Shown here piece after piece: positions 1-35,108 of a stretch of DNA of 64,000 nt. The stretch lies in the NCBI GenBank assembly GCA_035578905.1, contig JAQJVL010002170.1:1-64000 (forward strand), in the 5' to 3' direction. The position numbers were made by a program, and so were the translations under genes. How positions within the stretch are numbered: the stretch's first letter is position 1; every line of letters begins with the position of its first letter. This DNA comes from Stictocephala bisonia. Its lineage: Eukaryota > Arthropoda > Insecta > Hemiptera > Membracidae. Below the pieces are notes generated by a model. The model was not told the DNA's origin. It worked only from the letters and a program-made list of their open reading frames with translations, and searched no databases.

Positions 1-183
1 AAGTTACGATAACATATATTTTGAAATAGTTTTCCTAAAAAAAAATAAGAAATAAAATTTAGGCTACTGTGGCTGATTTTCATTGTTTCTAATGTAGCAA
101 AGATGTTGTTATGGAAATTTCAATAATGGTGTCTTACAGCAACAATTTATTATCTTGAAAAACTATATTTATATAAAAAAACA

Positions 184-392
184 CTATTTACAACACAAAA
201 TACTTTCGGTAACATTTGATTCAATTTCGTCAGCATCACTCTCGTCGTCATATTCAGAATTATGGATATGCGAACTCATACACTGGGGAATTATTACATC
301 GTCTTCACTATCAGAGTTTTCACTACCACTTGAACCAAACTCGTAATCACTATCCAAATATAAATTTGGAATCTTCCCCTTTCAAATTAGAA
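184..392 (-). pseudogene. Acidic open-frame remnant, unknown
   Basis: Read on the minus strand, an open frame of about 65 codons ends in TAG at 184-186. It is very rich in Asp, Glu and Ser, with runs such as SENSDSEDD and YDDESDADE. Such acidic N-terminal stretches occur in piggyBac-type transposases and in many nuclear proteins, so the family cannot be named. There is no start codon upstream (the frame opens after a TGA near 393) and no convincing splice acceptor. The amino-acid bias argues for former coding DNA. It could be the end of an exon of a minus-strand gene to the left of the window, or a transposon scrap. Confidence 0.22.
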
Positions 393-479
393 AGTAGTTT
401 TTTCCCATATAAATTAGTTAAATAACCAGTATTTTTACGTCTGTTAATTTCCTGTCAATTTCATGCGACATGTTTTCTG

Positions 480-800
480 AAGGCAACATGTTTGGTGAGC
501 CTTACCTGTTCAGTTGTCTTGGTTTAGAGGGTTCTAATTGGTTGATTTTGCTTCTAGAGTTAAGAGGGGGTAAGTCCGTGGGTCGAAGCTTGCGTGCGTT
601 CGGGCAGTTCTGCGATACCTTCCAGAGTGTGACCACGTACTTTCCTCTTTCGAGAACACGGCGACTTAACCGTTTGGTGTTACTTTTATCGTTACGGCAA
701 TTTTCTTAGCTCGCGTGTGAGTGAGAGGGTGTATGCCGGTCGAGCTTCGTTGTGGTCACTTTTGGTTTTGAAACCTCCAGGACAGCTACGTAAGTAATTT
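480..800 (+). promoter_or_regulatory. GC-richer block, possible promoter/non-coding first exon
   Basis: A block of clearly higher GC and CpG content than the flanks (for example 575-625 and 655-760) ends at a consensus 5' splice site, ctac|gtaagt, near 796. It could be a promoter plus untranslated first exon of a + strand transcript, or the leader of a transposon. No coding frame with recognisable similarity was seen, and no downstream exon can be paired with it. Confidence 0.2.
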
Positions 801-1009
801 TTACAAGTTTTCTTTAGTTAGGTTTCAGTAGGGTTTTAGTAGATAGGGTAAGATCCACCAAGCATGCGCGGTTAAACTTGTTTCTGGTTTGACGTCACTC
901 TTCTAGTGACAGTTTTTAGAGTGTTTTGATTTCTGTTTAAAATTTTGTAAGTAAAAAGGAAAATGTTTCAAGTCACTAAAAGCTGGTTATTTCTTTTGGT
1001 TGCAGATCT

Positions 1010-1440
1010 CCCGGAGGCAATTTTAAACAATTTTAAGAAATTTTGAAATTTAAAGCAATTTTGAACTTAAACAATTTTAAATTTTAAAGAATTTTAAAGG
1101 AATTTATAGAATCTTAAAGAATTTAGAAAATTTATTACAATTTTCAATTTTGAAATTTTTGATTTAATAGTTTAAAGAAATTAACAAAAAAAGTCAAATA
1201 AATAAAAAAGGTTCTGTTCTGAAGATATTTAATTTATTATTTTGGAGGAGTTGTTTTAATTTATTTATGTTTCATTAAGTCAATAAAAGAAGAGATTTTT
1301 TTATTTTCATTTTTATTATTTTAAGAAGAAACCAGTTTAATTTGTTGAAGTTATTTATAAGAAGAAAAAAATAAAGAAAAATTTTTATCATTGAAGAAGT
1401 TTTATTTTAATCTCTCATTTAAGTTGTTCAACATATCAAA
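1010..1440. repeat. AT-rich low-complexity tract
   Basis: About 430 bases are built almost wholly from variants of aattttaaa, in phased succession around 1015-1200, then A/T runs. It follows an acceptor-like ttggttgcag at about 1004. No coding potential is seen. The regularity suggests slippage-derived simple sequence rather than a mobile element. Confidence 0.5.
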
Positions 1441-1474
1441 AATAAATAGTAGCTTTAATAAGGCTACAACACAC

Positions 1475-1735
1475 ACACTTAAAAAGTTTAGGATCATTTT
1501 ATTTTACTAGGCTAAGTTAGAGCTAAGAAGCCTTCTCTAACACTTAATCTAGGGACCAACGGCATAAGGGTGACTTCCGAGCCACCACCAGTGACCAGGC
1601 AGGTGGGCTGTATGCAATCGCTTATACAGTCACCCATCCAAGGAACAACCACGCTTGATGTTGCTTGACACAGTTATCTTGTAATGTCGGAACCCTCTAA
1701 TCAAGGCCACTGACAACGTATATAAACTTGTGTGT
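1475..1735 (-). repeat. 5S rRNA-like SINE (SINE3-like), degraded
   Basis: On the minus strand, 1670 down to about 1627 reads CAAGCAACATCAAGCGTGG, then CTTGGATGGGTGAC. This resembles the internal promoter of 5S rRNA (the A-box/IE/C-box region around AAGCA..GTCGG..GGTTAGTACTTGGATGGG). A GGTTCCGA block upstream also fits the 5S order. Downstream (1555-1475) is a tail domain with a short hairpin-like TTAGAGAAGGCTTCTTAGCTCTAAC, then AAAATAAAATG. That tail recurs at 41236-41345 and 54994-55060. SINEs with 5S-derived heads are known (SINE3). The acceptor-end part of 5S is absent, so this is not a functional rRNA gene. Confidence 0.5.
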
Positions 1736-1769
1736 GAATTTATATATAAATGTATTATTGATTCATATA

Positions 1770-1816
1770 ACTGACACGGCATCCACTCAATGGTTGCCAT
1801 CGACATATACACTACT
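1770..1816 (+). repeat. Fragment of dispersed repeat family A
   Basis: The segment ctgacacggcatccactcaa followed by tggttgccatcgac matches the opening of the longer copies at 15150, 15500 and 31200 (CCGACAT..GCCC.CTCA..TGTTGCCAT). It is preceded by AT-rich spacer and followed by a short (TA)n run at 1811-1829. Confidence 0.4.
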
Positions 1817-1871
1817 ATATATATATATATTTTCATATTTTAAAACGCGTTTTCTGTGGAATAAAAAGTAT

Positions 1872-2915
1872 TTTTCCTCTGAATAGAATTCATAAATTCA
1901 AGGACCTGGGAGTAATTATGTCCTCCAGCCTTAGCCCGTGGGATCACATTTCATACATATGTAGTAGAGCCAACTCTATTATGGGATTCTTGTACAGAGC
2001 ATCCTATGACTTCCAGTCTCCATCGACAATGGCTATACTTTTCAAAACCTTAATACGACCTATCCTAGAATACTCGTCAGTCGTCTGGTGTCATATCAAG
2101 CTGGCCACATTAATATCCTGAAGTCTGTTCAAATCTGAGCCATAAGGCTCATAGGCATGCGTCTCGGATACCAATACCTTGAGACACCTGTTGACTCTCT
2201 TAGGGCCACATTTGGTCTCTCTCTCTTGGCGACCAGAAGGAAGATGGCTGATATCCTGCTGCTTCACAAGTTGGTGAATGGTGCCATTGACTGCTCTGAC
2301 TTTTTGTCCATGATTGAGTTTCGGATTCCGGCGTCCACTCGCTCCAAGGACATATTTGCCAAACGAGCATCTCCTTACCTGTACAGCCACTACAGTTGTG
2401 TTCCCCGGATAACGAGAGAGGGTAATGATGTGTCTGATGCTGTTGATTTTTTTGGTTCCGCCCCCCAATCATATCGCAGAAGCCTCATGAGATTATTGAA
2501 TTCTGCAACCTGAAAATCTTGCAGCTTTGAGAATTGAACTTGTATTAGCATCTTGTATGGGGCAAATGTGATTATACATATTGTGGGTGTGTGGATGGAT
2601 TGTATATATATTGATACTTGTATAAGTTACCATTGTTACTCATGTATCTTGTTATTTAATGTAATATGTTGTTATTGTATTATTGTCACATAAGTTATCA
2701 TTGTTCATTATACTGCATATATACATTATACAATGCCATTTATGATGTACTTCTACTGAACAATTTGTTGTCATGGTCTTGTATTATTGTATCTATCATA
2801 GTAGTCTTAGAAAGTTCTGTTGTAGATTTAGATAAACTTTATGATGCCATGTATTATTTATTACACTATGTACAAAAGTGGTTTACCGTTGATAAATAAA
2901 GAAATAAAGAAATCA
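1872..2915 (+). pseudogene. Jockey-type non-LTR retrotransposon, RT C-terminus and 3' UTR
   Basis: A 5'-truncated copy begins inside the palm/thumb region of a non-LTR reverse transcriptase: FKDLGVIMSSSLSPWDHI..., then LIRPILEYSSVVW, the usual 'RP.LEY.S.VW' block. A frameshift and stop near 2100-2150 separate it from the C-terminal block in another frame (MRLGYQYLE... to RIPASTRSKDIFAKR, stop at about 2513). About 400 bp of 3' UTR follow and end in an (AAATAAAG)n-like tail at 2893-2912. The C-terminus resembles those of the copies at 4095, 11226 and 21436, so these are related families. It is non-functional. Confidence 0.8.
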
Positions 2916-4094
2916 TAACTATTATGGAATGGGCTCCTTACTGGAACGTTAAAAATTGTTAATCCTTCCTTTGACCTTATTGTTCAACATTTAACCTTGT
3001 GTCTAACAACTGCATTTGGCACTTTGTCCTTGGAACAGATCATTATAAATAATAAAGAACTTATTTTTAATGAAATATAAAATATAAGTAAGTTATCTTT
3101 CTTCAATTTTTAATTTACTCAGTCACAATTCCAACTGCAAAAACGCCAATATAGTTGTTTGAACGGTTACAAAATGACACTTTTTTTCATATAACTGGAG
3201 ACTAATTTAAAAATAACATTATAATAAAAACTATCAGTAGCATAACAACATACAAAGAATTAAATACCAGAAGTAAATATTTTGAATAAAAAACATAATC
3301 ACTACAGTAACGCACGTAAATATAACTAAAAGAGCAATAACAAAAATGTCAGTAGTTGCAGTAGATAACAAACAACTTTTGATTAGACTGAATTAATGAG
3401 CCAAAATGCAGCTAACTTTCTCAAATGCATCCTATTAAGGCATATAATAAAAGTTATAACTAAATAAATTTATTTATTTTAACTCTTTTCTATGTAGCCT
3501 GAGCTTATCAGAAAATCTTCAAGCAACGAAAGGTCGAAATTCTTCTAAATAACGGCTTGCTCAAATTCAACCTCAACACTACAGTGTTCATACAGTTATT
3601 TATAAATTAATAAATAATAAAAAGAAATACTGAACGTACACTGGTGTAGCGATATTTTTCCCCCAAGCCGGGTTACGTAGCATAAGCAATTACATTATCC
3701 TTGGATAAAATAATGCAAATCGTCCTCACGAGCAGCTATAAAGAAACATGATACTAGAGCCATAGATCTTTAATAGAAGGTCTATGGCTCTAGGTATAAT
3801 AGAAGGTCTATGGTTCTAGCCTGACATGCAGACATTGGCTTTCACTGCTGATCAGGTGATTGGAGAGTATAGTATATCTGCTTTCTTTTTGTATCGAAAG
3901 CGTTTGTTATTGCAAATATAAGTGTAATTTTGTTTATATTATTAGTTGTTATATTTAATAACTTAGCCACAAATGCTATAATTTAAATATTAAATTAATT
4001 AAAACAACAGTTTATATTTAAAGCTATTTAATTTAATATTGTTCTCAAAGTTATTCACGAGTATGTATTTCTTACTATAAAATTAAATTACGGA
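2916..4094. other. No gene recognised; small hairpin at 3754-3818
   Basis: AT-rich DNA without coding signal. The one structured spot is CTAGAGCCATAGATCTT at 3754-3770. It pairs, with one mismatch, with AAGGTCTATGGCTCTAG at 3777-3793, and the right arm is repeated imperfectly at about 3798-3818. The origin is unknown. Confidence 0.5.
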
Positions 4095-5168
4095 CATCAT
4101 ACAATTAAAACTTGTACAGGACTTATTTACTAATAACATTGGCATTGACTCTGTCTCCCAGTGGTGCTCATTAAACAAGATGAACCTGAACGTTGACAAG
4201 TGCGTCTGCATTACCTTCCATCGCATTTTGAATTCCTTGCAACGTGAGTACCTTCTGGATGGAAGAGTGTTAACCAGGTCTTCAGAAGTGAGGGACTTGG
4301 GTGTGATACTGACTTCAACTCTTAGCTGGGAACGCCAAGTTCAATCTGTTTGCAGTAGGGCACTACGAAGCCTCGGCCTCATTCATCGGCTTGCTTCAAC
4401 CTTTTCTAACCTTTACTCACTGAGATTACTGTACTGTTCTCTGGTCAGACCACATCTCGAGTACTGTGACGTCATTTGGTCCCCGCATCAGCTTTACCTC
4501 AAGGATGAGATCGAGTCTGTTCAACGTAGATTTCTTCGTATTGTGGGTATCCGTATTGGCTTCAGATATCAGGACGTACCTTTGGAGGAGGTATCGTCTA
4601 TGCTCCTCCTTCCACCCCTTGAAGTCAGGCGTTTCAATCATGATGTGGTCTTACTCCAACGCCTTGTTATTTCGGAGCTGGACTGCCCTGCACTACTTGA
4701 GAGAGTCAAATTCAGGACTCCCTCTGGAACCAGATCTCGGGACCTATTTGCCAGGGTGCCTGCCTCTTCAAATTACTTATTGAACAGCCCTATTCAGAGA
4801 ATCCAGAGGCATGGAAATCTAATCCCTGGTAGTGTCGACCCTTTCAACTACAGTGGATCGGCTTTTAAGAGACGTCTCCATCAGCTCCAGGACTGCTTTT
4901 AGCACGTGCTTTTGTCGTTATTTATTAATATGCCTGTGCTTTATCTGTGTTTTGTTATGTTTGTATTTTTGCTGTATCTTTTCAAATTCTATACTTATAC
5001 AAGTCTGTTTGTTTTGCTCATATATTTATTAATGTTATTTATTTGAAACTTGAATATTTATTGTATCTAACTCTAGTTAGCATTCTCTCTAGCATGTTTT
5101 AGAATTATTATATAAATTGTAAAGGAATAACACTGTGGCTTTGCCATGGAAAGATAAATAAATAAATA
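4095..5168 (+). pseudogene. Jockey-type non-LTR retrotransposon, 5'-truncated RT tail
   Basis: Translation starts in mid-RT (LVQDLFTNNIGID..., just past the catalytic YADD/FADD block, which is missing) and runs in one open frame to a TAG at 4900-4902. The typical jockey tail order is visible: WCSLNKMNLNVDKC, VRDLGVILTSTLSW, LVRPHLEYCDVIWSP, RFLRIVGIRIGFRYQD, GTRSRDLFAR. The first in-frame Met is at 4180. A 260-bp 3' UTR ends in (AAAT)n at 5152-5168. It lacks the endonuclease and catalytic RT motifs, so it is a dead-on-arrival insertion, but its open frame suggests it is not very old. Confidence 0.85.
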
Positions 5169-5439
5169 AACCTACATTCTATAAATTCTCTAGTGTTTAA
5201 TTATTTGGTATTCCATATTTTTTTATTTTATTTGTATAATTAATGATTATAATGATAATAATGGCTAATTATTATAAAATGTATATGAAATAATACCAAG
5301 TAGTATGATTATAAATAAATGTCAGTGAGTATTCAGAAGGGAGTTATGTTATAAAAAACGTAACTTATTGGCGTAGTGAGTTGATGTTTACAGCAATGCT
5401 AGTAAGGGTACGGAGAGTTCTCATGTACCGGTATACAAG

Positions 5440-5932
5440 ATACTTCTCTTACAAAAAAGGCTGTTAGCGTTACAAAAAAAGCAATAGCACGTCTTCAAAA
5501 AGTACAGTCATGTAAAACTGATTTTATAACTCTAAAAATACTGAAATTTCCTGGAATTTACATTTTGCAAACAATAATGGTTTTTGAAACAAAATCAGCT
5601 TATTTTTCAATCTCTTATTCCTCAATCTAAGTACAATCTAAGAAATAAGCAGTTATGTTTTTTTTAAACATACATATTATAATGCTGTGATTTTATATAA
5701 TGCCCTAAATGACGACCTTAAGGCTGTGGGAGACGTTGTTAAGTTTAAAAGTAGTCTCAAATCCTTCTTAATTGAAAAATGTTTTTATTAAGTTAGTGAC
5801 TTTTTAAATAACCTGTAATTAGGCTACACTGTAATTGTTATAACTGTATATACTAGTTTTGTGTAGTGCTTAATATTGACGCAAGTGAATGTATATTGTT
5901 TTATGGCAATAAAGTTATTTTTGATTTGGTTC
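5440..5932 (+). pseudogene. CR1-like non-LTR retrotransposon, extreme 3' end
   Basis: A degraded frame keeps landmarks of the C-terminus of CR1/jockey-superfamily RT proteins: LQKKA near 5455, then KILKFPGIYILQTIMVFE, and after frame changes YNALNDDLKAVGDVVKFKSS..., which fits the common 'fYN.LP..ik....FK..lk.fLl' ending. A ggcaataaagttatttttg terminus lies at about 5908. It has multiple stops and no catalytic part. Confidence 0.6.
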
Positions 5933-6166
5933 GAAACGCTGTTTATTGGTAGAGATTCCTCTCCCCCCGACACTGACTGTGACGTAGGCTAAAGCTCAAG
6001 ACACCCCTTGGCTATTGTAAGCTGATAGTAATAATTGACATTTAAATTTCTTCAAGACAATTTTTTTAGTGGGCTAATGTTTTCATAAAAGAGCTCCCTC
6101 TTCACTCCTCACCTCTATCCAGCTGTCACTGGCCATGAGCACAGAAAAGTTTATAGTCAGTAGGAG
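5933..6166. other. No feature recognised
   Basis: Non-coding spacer between a retrotransposon end and a tRNA-like segment. No frame, repeat or terminal inverted repeat was seen. Confidence 0.4.
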
Positions 6167-6236
6167 TGTCACTGTGGTACAGTGGAAGCACTTCGTTCTC
6201 ATAATCCAAAAGTCACTATATCGATCCCGGCACCTT
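6167..6236 (+). repeat. tRNA-like segment (Met-type), SINE head or tRNA pseudogene
   Basis: The block contains an A-box-like TGTGGTACAGTGG, an anticodon-loop-like TTCTCATAATCC (CAT in the anticodon position) and a B-box-like TATCGATCCCGG ending in GGCACC. This is the order and spacing of a tRNA. The acceptor arm does not pair properly and the B-box is decayed, so I call it a tRNA-derived SINE head or pseudogene rather than a functional tRNA gene. Confidence 0.45.
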
Positions 6237-6528
6237 TCCTCAACACGTTTTGCCACAACTAATTTAATAAGTACTATTTGACGTTACGAAAGAGCGCGTG
6301 AAAATGGCCATATTGAATTACGTTCTTAAAACTTAATTTACCTACGACTATTATCGCTGCTGGAAGTCCTCTTGGTCGTAGTGCACACGCGGGGGACACG
6401 TGCTCGTAGTAAACAATAGTAAACTTGACCTCTGGGTGATGATTATCAGTAATAAAGAATAAAAAAAATCACCCTTGGGATCACACATGATGATAAATCA
6501 GTAAACAATAACAGTAAAAAGTCAAAAG
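6237..6528. other. No feature recognised
   Basis: AT-rich spacer with one GC-richer patch at about 6385-6410. No coding signal. Confidence 0.4.
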
Positions 6529-7615
6529 ATGTGCTTCAACCGCCATATCACTACTACTAATGTCAGTTGTGTTGACAATGAAGTGTTCCACAAGTATCTT
6601 GAATTTGAAGTATTAGGGATTTCCTTTGGTGCTGAGGAACTGGCCTCTCGCACCATGAGAGCCATCTCATTAGTATGCACTGAGGTCATGTTTTCGCAGA
6701 ATCAAGGTAGGACGCCAATTTATTGGCGGGCTCCCGAAATTGCTGTCCTTCGAAAGAGACGTCTGAGCAGCGCAACACGTTAGTAAACATTGGAAAATCG
6801 TTGAGCAAAAGGCAGCCATACATGAGCTACGGATTGTCATTAACCGTAGCAACGCCAGGTGCTGGATGAATCTTCCTAGAGACACTAATATCAACCTCTG
6901 GGGGACTGGTTACAAGCTTGAAATCAATAAGCTAGAAGCCCGTCCCCACTTTCGGTTATAGAGCCACATGCCAAGGCCGAATCCGTGAATACTTTGTTAT
7001 CAACCAACCCAGTTCGTCCTGCAAGGGAGATTGGAGACGTTGGCGTTCTTAAACTTTTTTGCGAGGAAGAAATGTTAAGTTCTGTCAAATCCCTTAGTAG
7101 TAAAACATCTATCGATCCATATGGCTTCTTTTTTAGATCTATATTTCATGCCTTTCTGAAAGAGTGTTCTGTATTTCTTGGAATGTCGTCTGTCATGTCA
7201 CTATTTCTGAGGCAGGAGGCTTTCCTGGGGCTCCATCATCCTACCACCCCCTTTGCATGCGTGACACCGCAGGCAAAATCCTGAACAAAATGACTGACTG
7301 TTCATTCTTCTGTCGGCGATCAATCGCCACAGCAACACGGAATCAGGTCTGGTCATTCGATAGTCGACAATCCAGAAGGTAGTAGAGACATTCTAAACTA
7401 CATAAAATCACAACGACTGGTCACGCCACGTGGTTCATCCTGTCACCCTTGACGTGAAACCCTTATTCAATTCCACCCGTTGGATCAATATACTTTGGGC
7501 GCTCTAGCACACTTTCCACGTTCCCGCCTACCTCTGTAGATGATCGAGTCGTAGCTGCGAGATCGTACTTTGCTGTACGATACACTGTAGGGTTACTGCA
7601 AAATTACTGGGGCCA
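6529..7615 (+). pseudogene. R1/Loa-like non-LTR retrotransposon fragment (linker and RT N-terminus)
   Basis: Successive frames carry, in order, the endonuclease-RT linker block TPIYWRAPEIAVLRKRRL (about 6711-6765; compare the family motif 'pvYWW..eIa.LRr.C'), then RCWMNLPRDTNINLWGTGYK, then a FLGAPSSYHPLCMRDTAGK block (compare 'PSSYRPICLLDTAGK', RT motif) near 7215-7285, and finally VTLDVK..FNSTRWINILWAL near 7445-7500 (RT motif A; the catalytic Asp of 'TLDV' is retained). At least four frame changes and stops make it a fossil. The motif set fits the R1/Loa group of arthropod elements; the exact clade is uncertain. Confidence 0.65.
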
Positions 7616-8070
7616 CATAGGGGTCGATCTTAAGAGCCGATCTCTTAAATGAGTCTTATGACTGTTGGGGTTTTATATGCCCGATGAAACTCACCTGATT
7701 GGCTACGCCGTAGACGTCACCTTGCAGCGAGAACAGTCTAATTTGCACAAATTAAGCTCAATCAAGTAATGCGTTGTGTTAATGGGTAAATACGAGGTCA
7801 CATCTTATCATATGTTGCTGTTGAATTGAATTGATTTTGTGATTTAAAATCGTGCACTCTTACAGTAAAATGTGTATTATGCCTTATGTTCATTAGATTT
7901 GCTAAACAAAATCTAATGAACACGAATCTAATTAACGACTGAATCTTTGGTCAGTGTTAACTGTTATATTAACATAAGTGAAGAACATGACTAAGAAGTA
8001 GTACACTTTGTTATGTGATGCCTAATCTTACCAGTTTAGTGCTGCCAAACCCCTATGGCAAATTTTAGTT
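7616..8070. other. No gene recognised; short perfect hairpin at 7887-7922
   Basis: Non-coding. A 14-bp perfect stem (TGTTCATTAGATTT at 7887-7900 with AAATCTAATGAACA at 7909-7922) with an 8-base loop is the only structure noted. Confidence 0.45.
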
Positions 8071-8137
8071 GACCATACAGGATTTGAACTCGTACACTCT
8101 GGACGCATAAATGCTAACCACTAGACTAGCAGGAGTC
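8071..8137 (-). repeat. tRNA-derived SINE head
   Basis: Read on the minus strand: GCTAGTCTAGTGGTTAGCAT (a good pol III A-box) and, 30 bases on, GAGTTCAAATCCTG (B-box). The distance is right for a tRNA. The anticodon arm does not fold into a clear tRNA, so this is probably a SINE head. No poly(A)-like end can be placed. Confidence 0.5.
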
Positions 8138-8271
8138 CTAATGTGGTTCTTGTTCATGCATTTGTTTTCCACTTCTTCCTAGCCTAGTGGTGAGCTCCAC
8201 CGACTTCCCACTAACTCAGGATAATCCAATTAAATTTAACTGGATGGGTTTACGTCATTTCTGGGCAAGCC

Positions 8272-8497
8272 AGTGGCCGTGCGGTGTAATGCGCCATAAT
8301 TTTGAGCCTAAGAGATAGCACAAATTTGAATTATGGCCAGTATTGGAATCATTTGTTTAGCGATTTTCATCTCACAATGTATTGTGTTTCCTCTTACTCT
8401 GTCCGAGTTAAATTCCCGAGCAGATCTATCAGGAATGATTGGTTAAGGTATAGAAACTTTGCCTCTATTAAAAAACTCCTACTTTCAAAATAAAAAT
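8272..8497 (+). repeat. tRNA-Ser/Leu-like SINE
   Basis: The segment starts with GTGGCCGTGCGGTGTAATGC, close to the 5' part of class II tRNAs (GTGGCCGAGCGGTTAAGGC). About 40 bases later comes a decayed B-box (AAATTTGAATTATGG for GGGTTCGAATCCCG). A unique body of about 150 bp follows and ends in AAAATAAAAATG. It reads as an old tRNA-derived SINE inserted just upstream of the predicted PSMA4 first exon. Confidence 0.45.
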
Positions 8498-8949
8498 GAT
8501 TCAATAGTTATTACACTTCTATTTTAAATAATTTCTTATGTAATTTGATTAATGTATTTTAACGTTGTTGTCAAAAAATACTCTATAAAATGATTATTCA
8601 TACTCACTACATTATGGTCGTTCCAATTTTCTTGTTCCAAGTTTACGAAGATTTCTTTTTCATCTAACATTTTAGGTTAGTTCAATTTCAAACTTTCCTA
8701 TTCTCAATTCCAATTTAGATTTTGAAGTGTAAAAGTGTAAATCATCATCACCTCGTCTGTCATTTACCCGATTTTGTTACTAAGCACAAACAAGTGACCG
8801 AAAATATGAAGAATACATTTAATGCACTTTTATAGACGCAGTTATTGTTATTGCATAAAGTTGGCAAGTAATTCTTCTTGGCTAGTAATTATTTAAACTT
8901 TTGATATCTGGTAAAATTAAACATTGAAGCTTACATAAATTTGTAAAAA
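8498..8949 (+). promoter_or_regulatory. Probable PSMA4 5' flank / 5' UTR
   Basis: The sequence directly upstream of the predicted ATG exon. It is AT-rich, with no TATA box in a persuasive position. The assignment rests only on the downstream ATG|gtaagt and the missing start codon of exon 2. Transcript data would be needed to place the start site. Confidence 0.25.
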
Positions 8950-33560
<24,611 letters not shown>

Positions 33561-33579
33561 TTCATTGATTTTTTTATTT

Positions 33580-33585
33580 AATAAA
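33580..33585 (+). terminator. PSMA4 polyadenylation signal
   Basis: A canonical AATAAA lies 20 bases after the stop codon, giving a very short 3' UTR. No other candidate is closer to the stop. Confidence 0.6.
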
Positions 33586-34195
33586 TGTATTTCATAATTT
33601 CCTAACTGTATACTTTATTTCCTGATCTTGACATTTCTATAAATAATATTATATATGATTCTTATTTCTTTATTGCCATTGCTATGATAGTAGGTATTGG
33701 CTTCCCCACACAATGTCCATTGTAACAAGTTGTTTGAAGGTTCAATGAGTCTAATGACAGTGGGACTTGATTTCACCTTCGAGTCTTCACGAGACTGTGT
33801 TACTTTATTTTTTTAGCATTTTTCATCTTTTTTCAGACACTATTCGGGTTGTTGTTTGTTTCACTTATAGGGTATTGTTGTTCAATATCCTTCTTTAATT
33901 TTTCTTGAAATTGTGTTTTAAAATTAATTGTTATTTGTTAATTGTATGTCAATTACTAAATCAATATTGGTTATAATTTCTGATAAATTTAATGTTCTGC
34001 ATCTGATAGTTAACGTTTAAGTTTAATGTATACACTTTAAAAATTATATTCAGCTAAAAAAATTTATTATAATTTTAAGTTCAGTTCAAAGTACTTGAAA
34101 TTAAAAAGAAAGTAATCACAAGTTCAAAGTAAATTTACACACAAATAAATATTTCAATATGTAGCTCTGAATTGTGTAAAATTAATTATATAAAT
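33586..34195. other. Intergenic AT-rich DNA, nothing recognised
   Basis: Downstream flank of PSMA4. No coding or repeat signal. Confidence 0.45.
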
Positions 34196-34300
34196 AATTT
34201 ACTGCTTTACTTGCACAATCCATTTCATTTTATTGCAATGTATACATTTCGGGGATAACCCCATCTTCATAGCATCTTAAAATACAAAACTACACAAACT
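34196..34300 (-). repeat. Hammerhead-like/Penelope-type tail motif
   Basis: The minus strand reads GCTATGAAGATG, then GGGGTTATCCCC (a 4-bp stem with a 4-base loop), then GAAATGTATAC. This has the order of a hammerhead core, (C)UGANGA-stem II-GAAA; the first core C is A here. The same TGAAGATG...CCCGAAAC arrangement occurs on the minus strand at 54240-54290, downstream of a Penelope-type GIY-YIG domain. Penelope-like elements are known to carry hammerhead motifs. No open frame remains here. Confidence 0.35.
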
Positions 34301-34343
34301 TAGTTAATTTAGTACACTGTATAACGTTGTGGTGTATAAATTA

Positions 34344-34520
34344 AAATAAAATAAATATTGAAACAATTCGGATTAGATTCTTAACCTTCAAACATTTTGT
34401 ATATACTACTTTAAAAATAAAAGAATGATACGAACTGTCACTTTTATTTTTAAAGTAGTATATACAAAATGTTTGAAGGTTAAGAATCTAATCCGAATTG
34501 TTTCAATATTTATTTTATTT
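34344..34520. repeat. Perfect 80-bp inverted repeat, 17-base spacer
   Basis: Bases 34344-34423 are the exact reverse complement of 34441-34520, with 34424-34440 between them. The arms include GGATTAGATTCTTAACCTTC and its complement. No mismatch was found on reading all 80 positions. The right arm touches the truncated end of the R1-like element (34521). The arms are not transposon termini I recognise. Confidence 0.9.
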
Positions 34521-34929
34521 ATGCGTGTTGGTTTGTATGGAGTGGGTTATCTCTCAATACCCCGTCTCTCATATGCCTGTCGACCAGCCTCTCCAGTGTC
34601 TTTAAAAGAAAAGACATGAGGCTGATCGGTCTGAAGTCTTTAGGTCTGGAATGTGTACCCCTTCCAGATTTGGGGATATACACTACTTTTGCGGTCCTCC
34701 ACAGCCTTGGGATGTAACCCAAGGCCAGGGAGGCCCTACAAATTGCGGTCATGTGGGGTAGGAGCGGCTCCAGACCCCTCTGCAAGTGCACAGGTAGGAT
34801 ACCATCCGGCCCAGCGCTCTTGAAGGGGGCGAAGCACTCAACAGCCCACCTAATCCTTTGCTCTGTGACAACCTTCTTTGCCTCACTCCAGTCCCCGTGC
34901 GAGGCCCCAGTGCAAGCCCGCCCCACCAA
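34521..34929 (-). pseudogene. R1-like element, reverse transcriptase N-terminal part
   Basis: The RT fingers are readable: KSAGPDGILPVHLQRGLEPL, YIPRLWRTAKVVYIPKSGRG, FRPISLMSFLLKTLERLVDR and DNPLHTNQHA, where the frame ends at the inverted-repeat junction. In intact relatives, Y..GkSTe.Al and the catalytic palm would follow. Upstream it should join the endonuclease frame through 34930-35108, where a G7 run (34929-34935) and frame changes break it. Confidence 0.8.
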
Positions 34930-35108
34930 AGTGGGGGGGCCCGCCGCCGGTTCCTCGACGGATCCCGGGAAGTGAGTCTCAAATTAAAGTTGCAAGGTCT
35001 CTTCTTCTGAACTGGTCCACTCCCCATCCTCTCTAATGAGGGGTCCCAGTCCTCCCCCAGGGTCCTTAGCCAGCACTTTGTGTAGCCTAGACATCGCTGA
35101 GGTTGTCT

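Noticed and set aside
6167..6236. Functional tRNA-Met gene
   Set aside because: Acceptor arm does not pair and the B-box is altered; kept only as tRNA-derived repeat.
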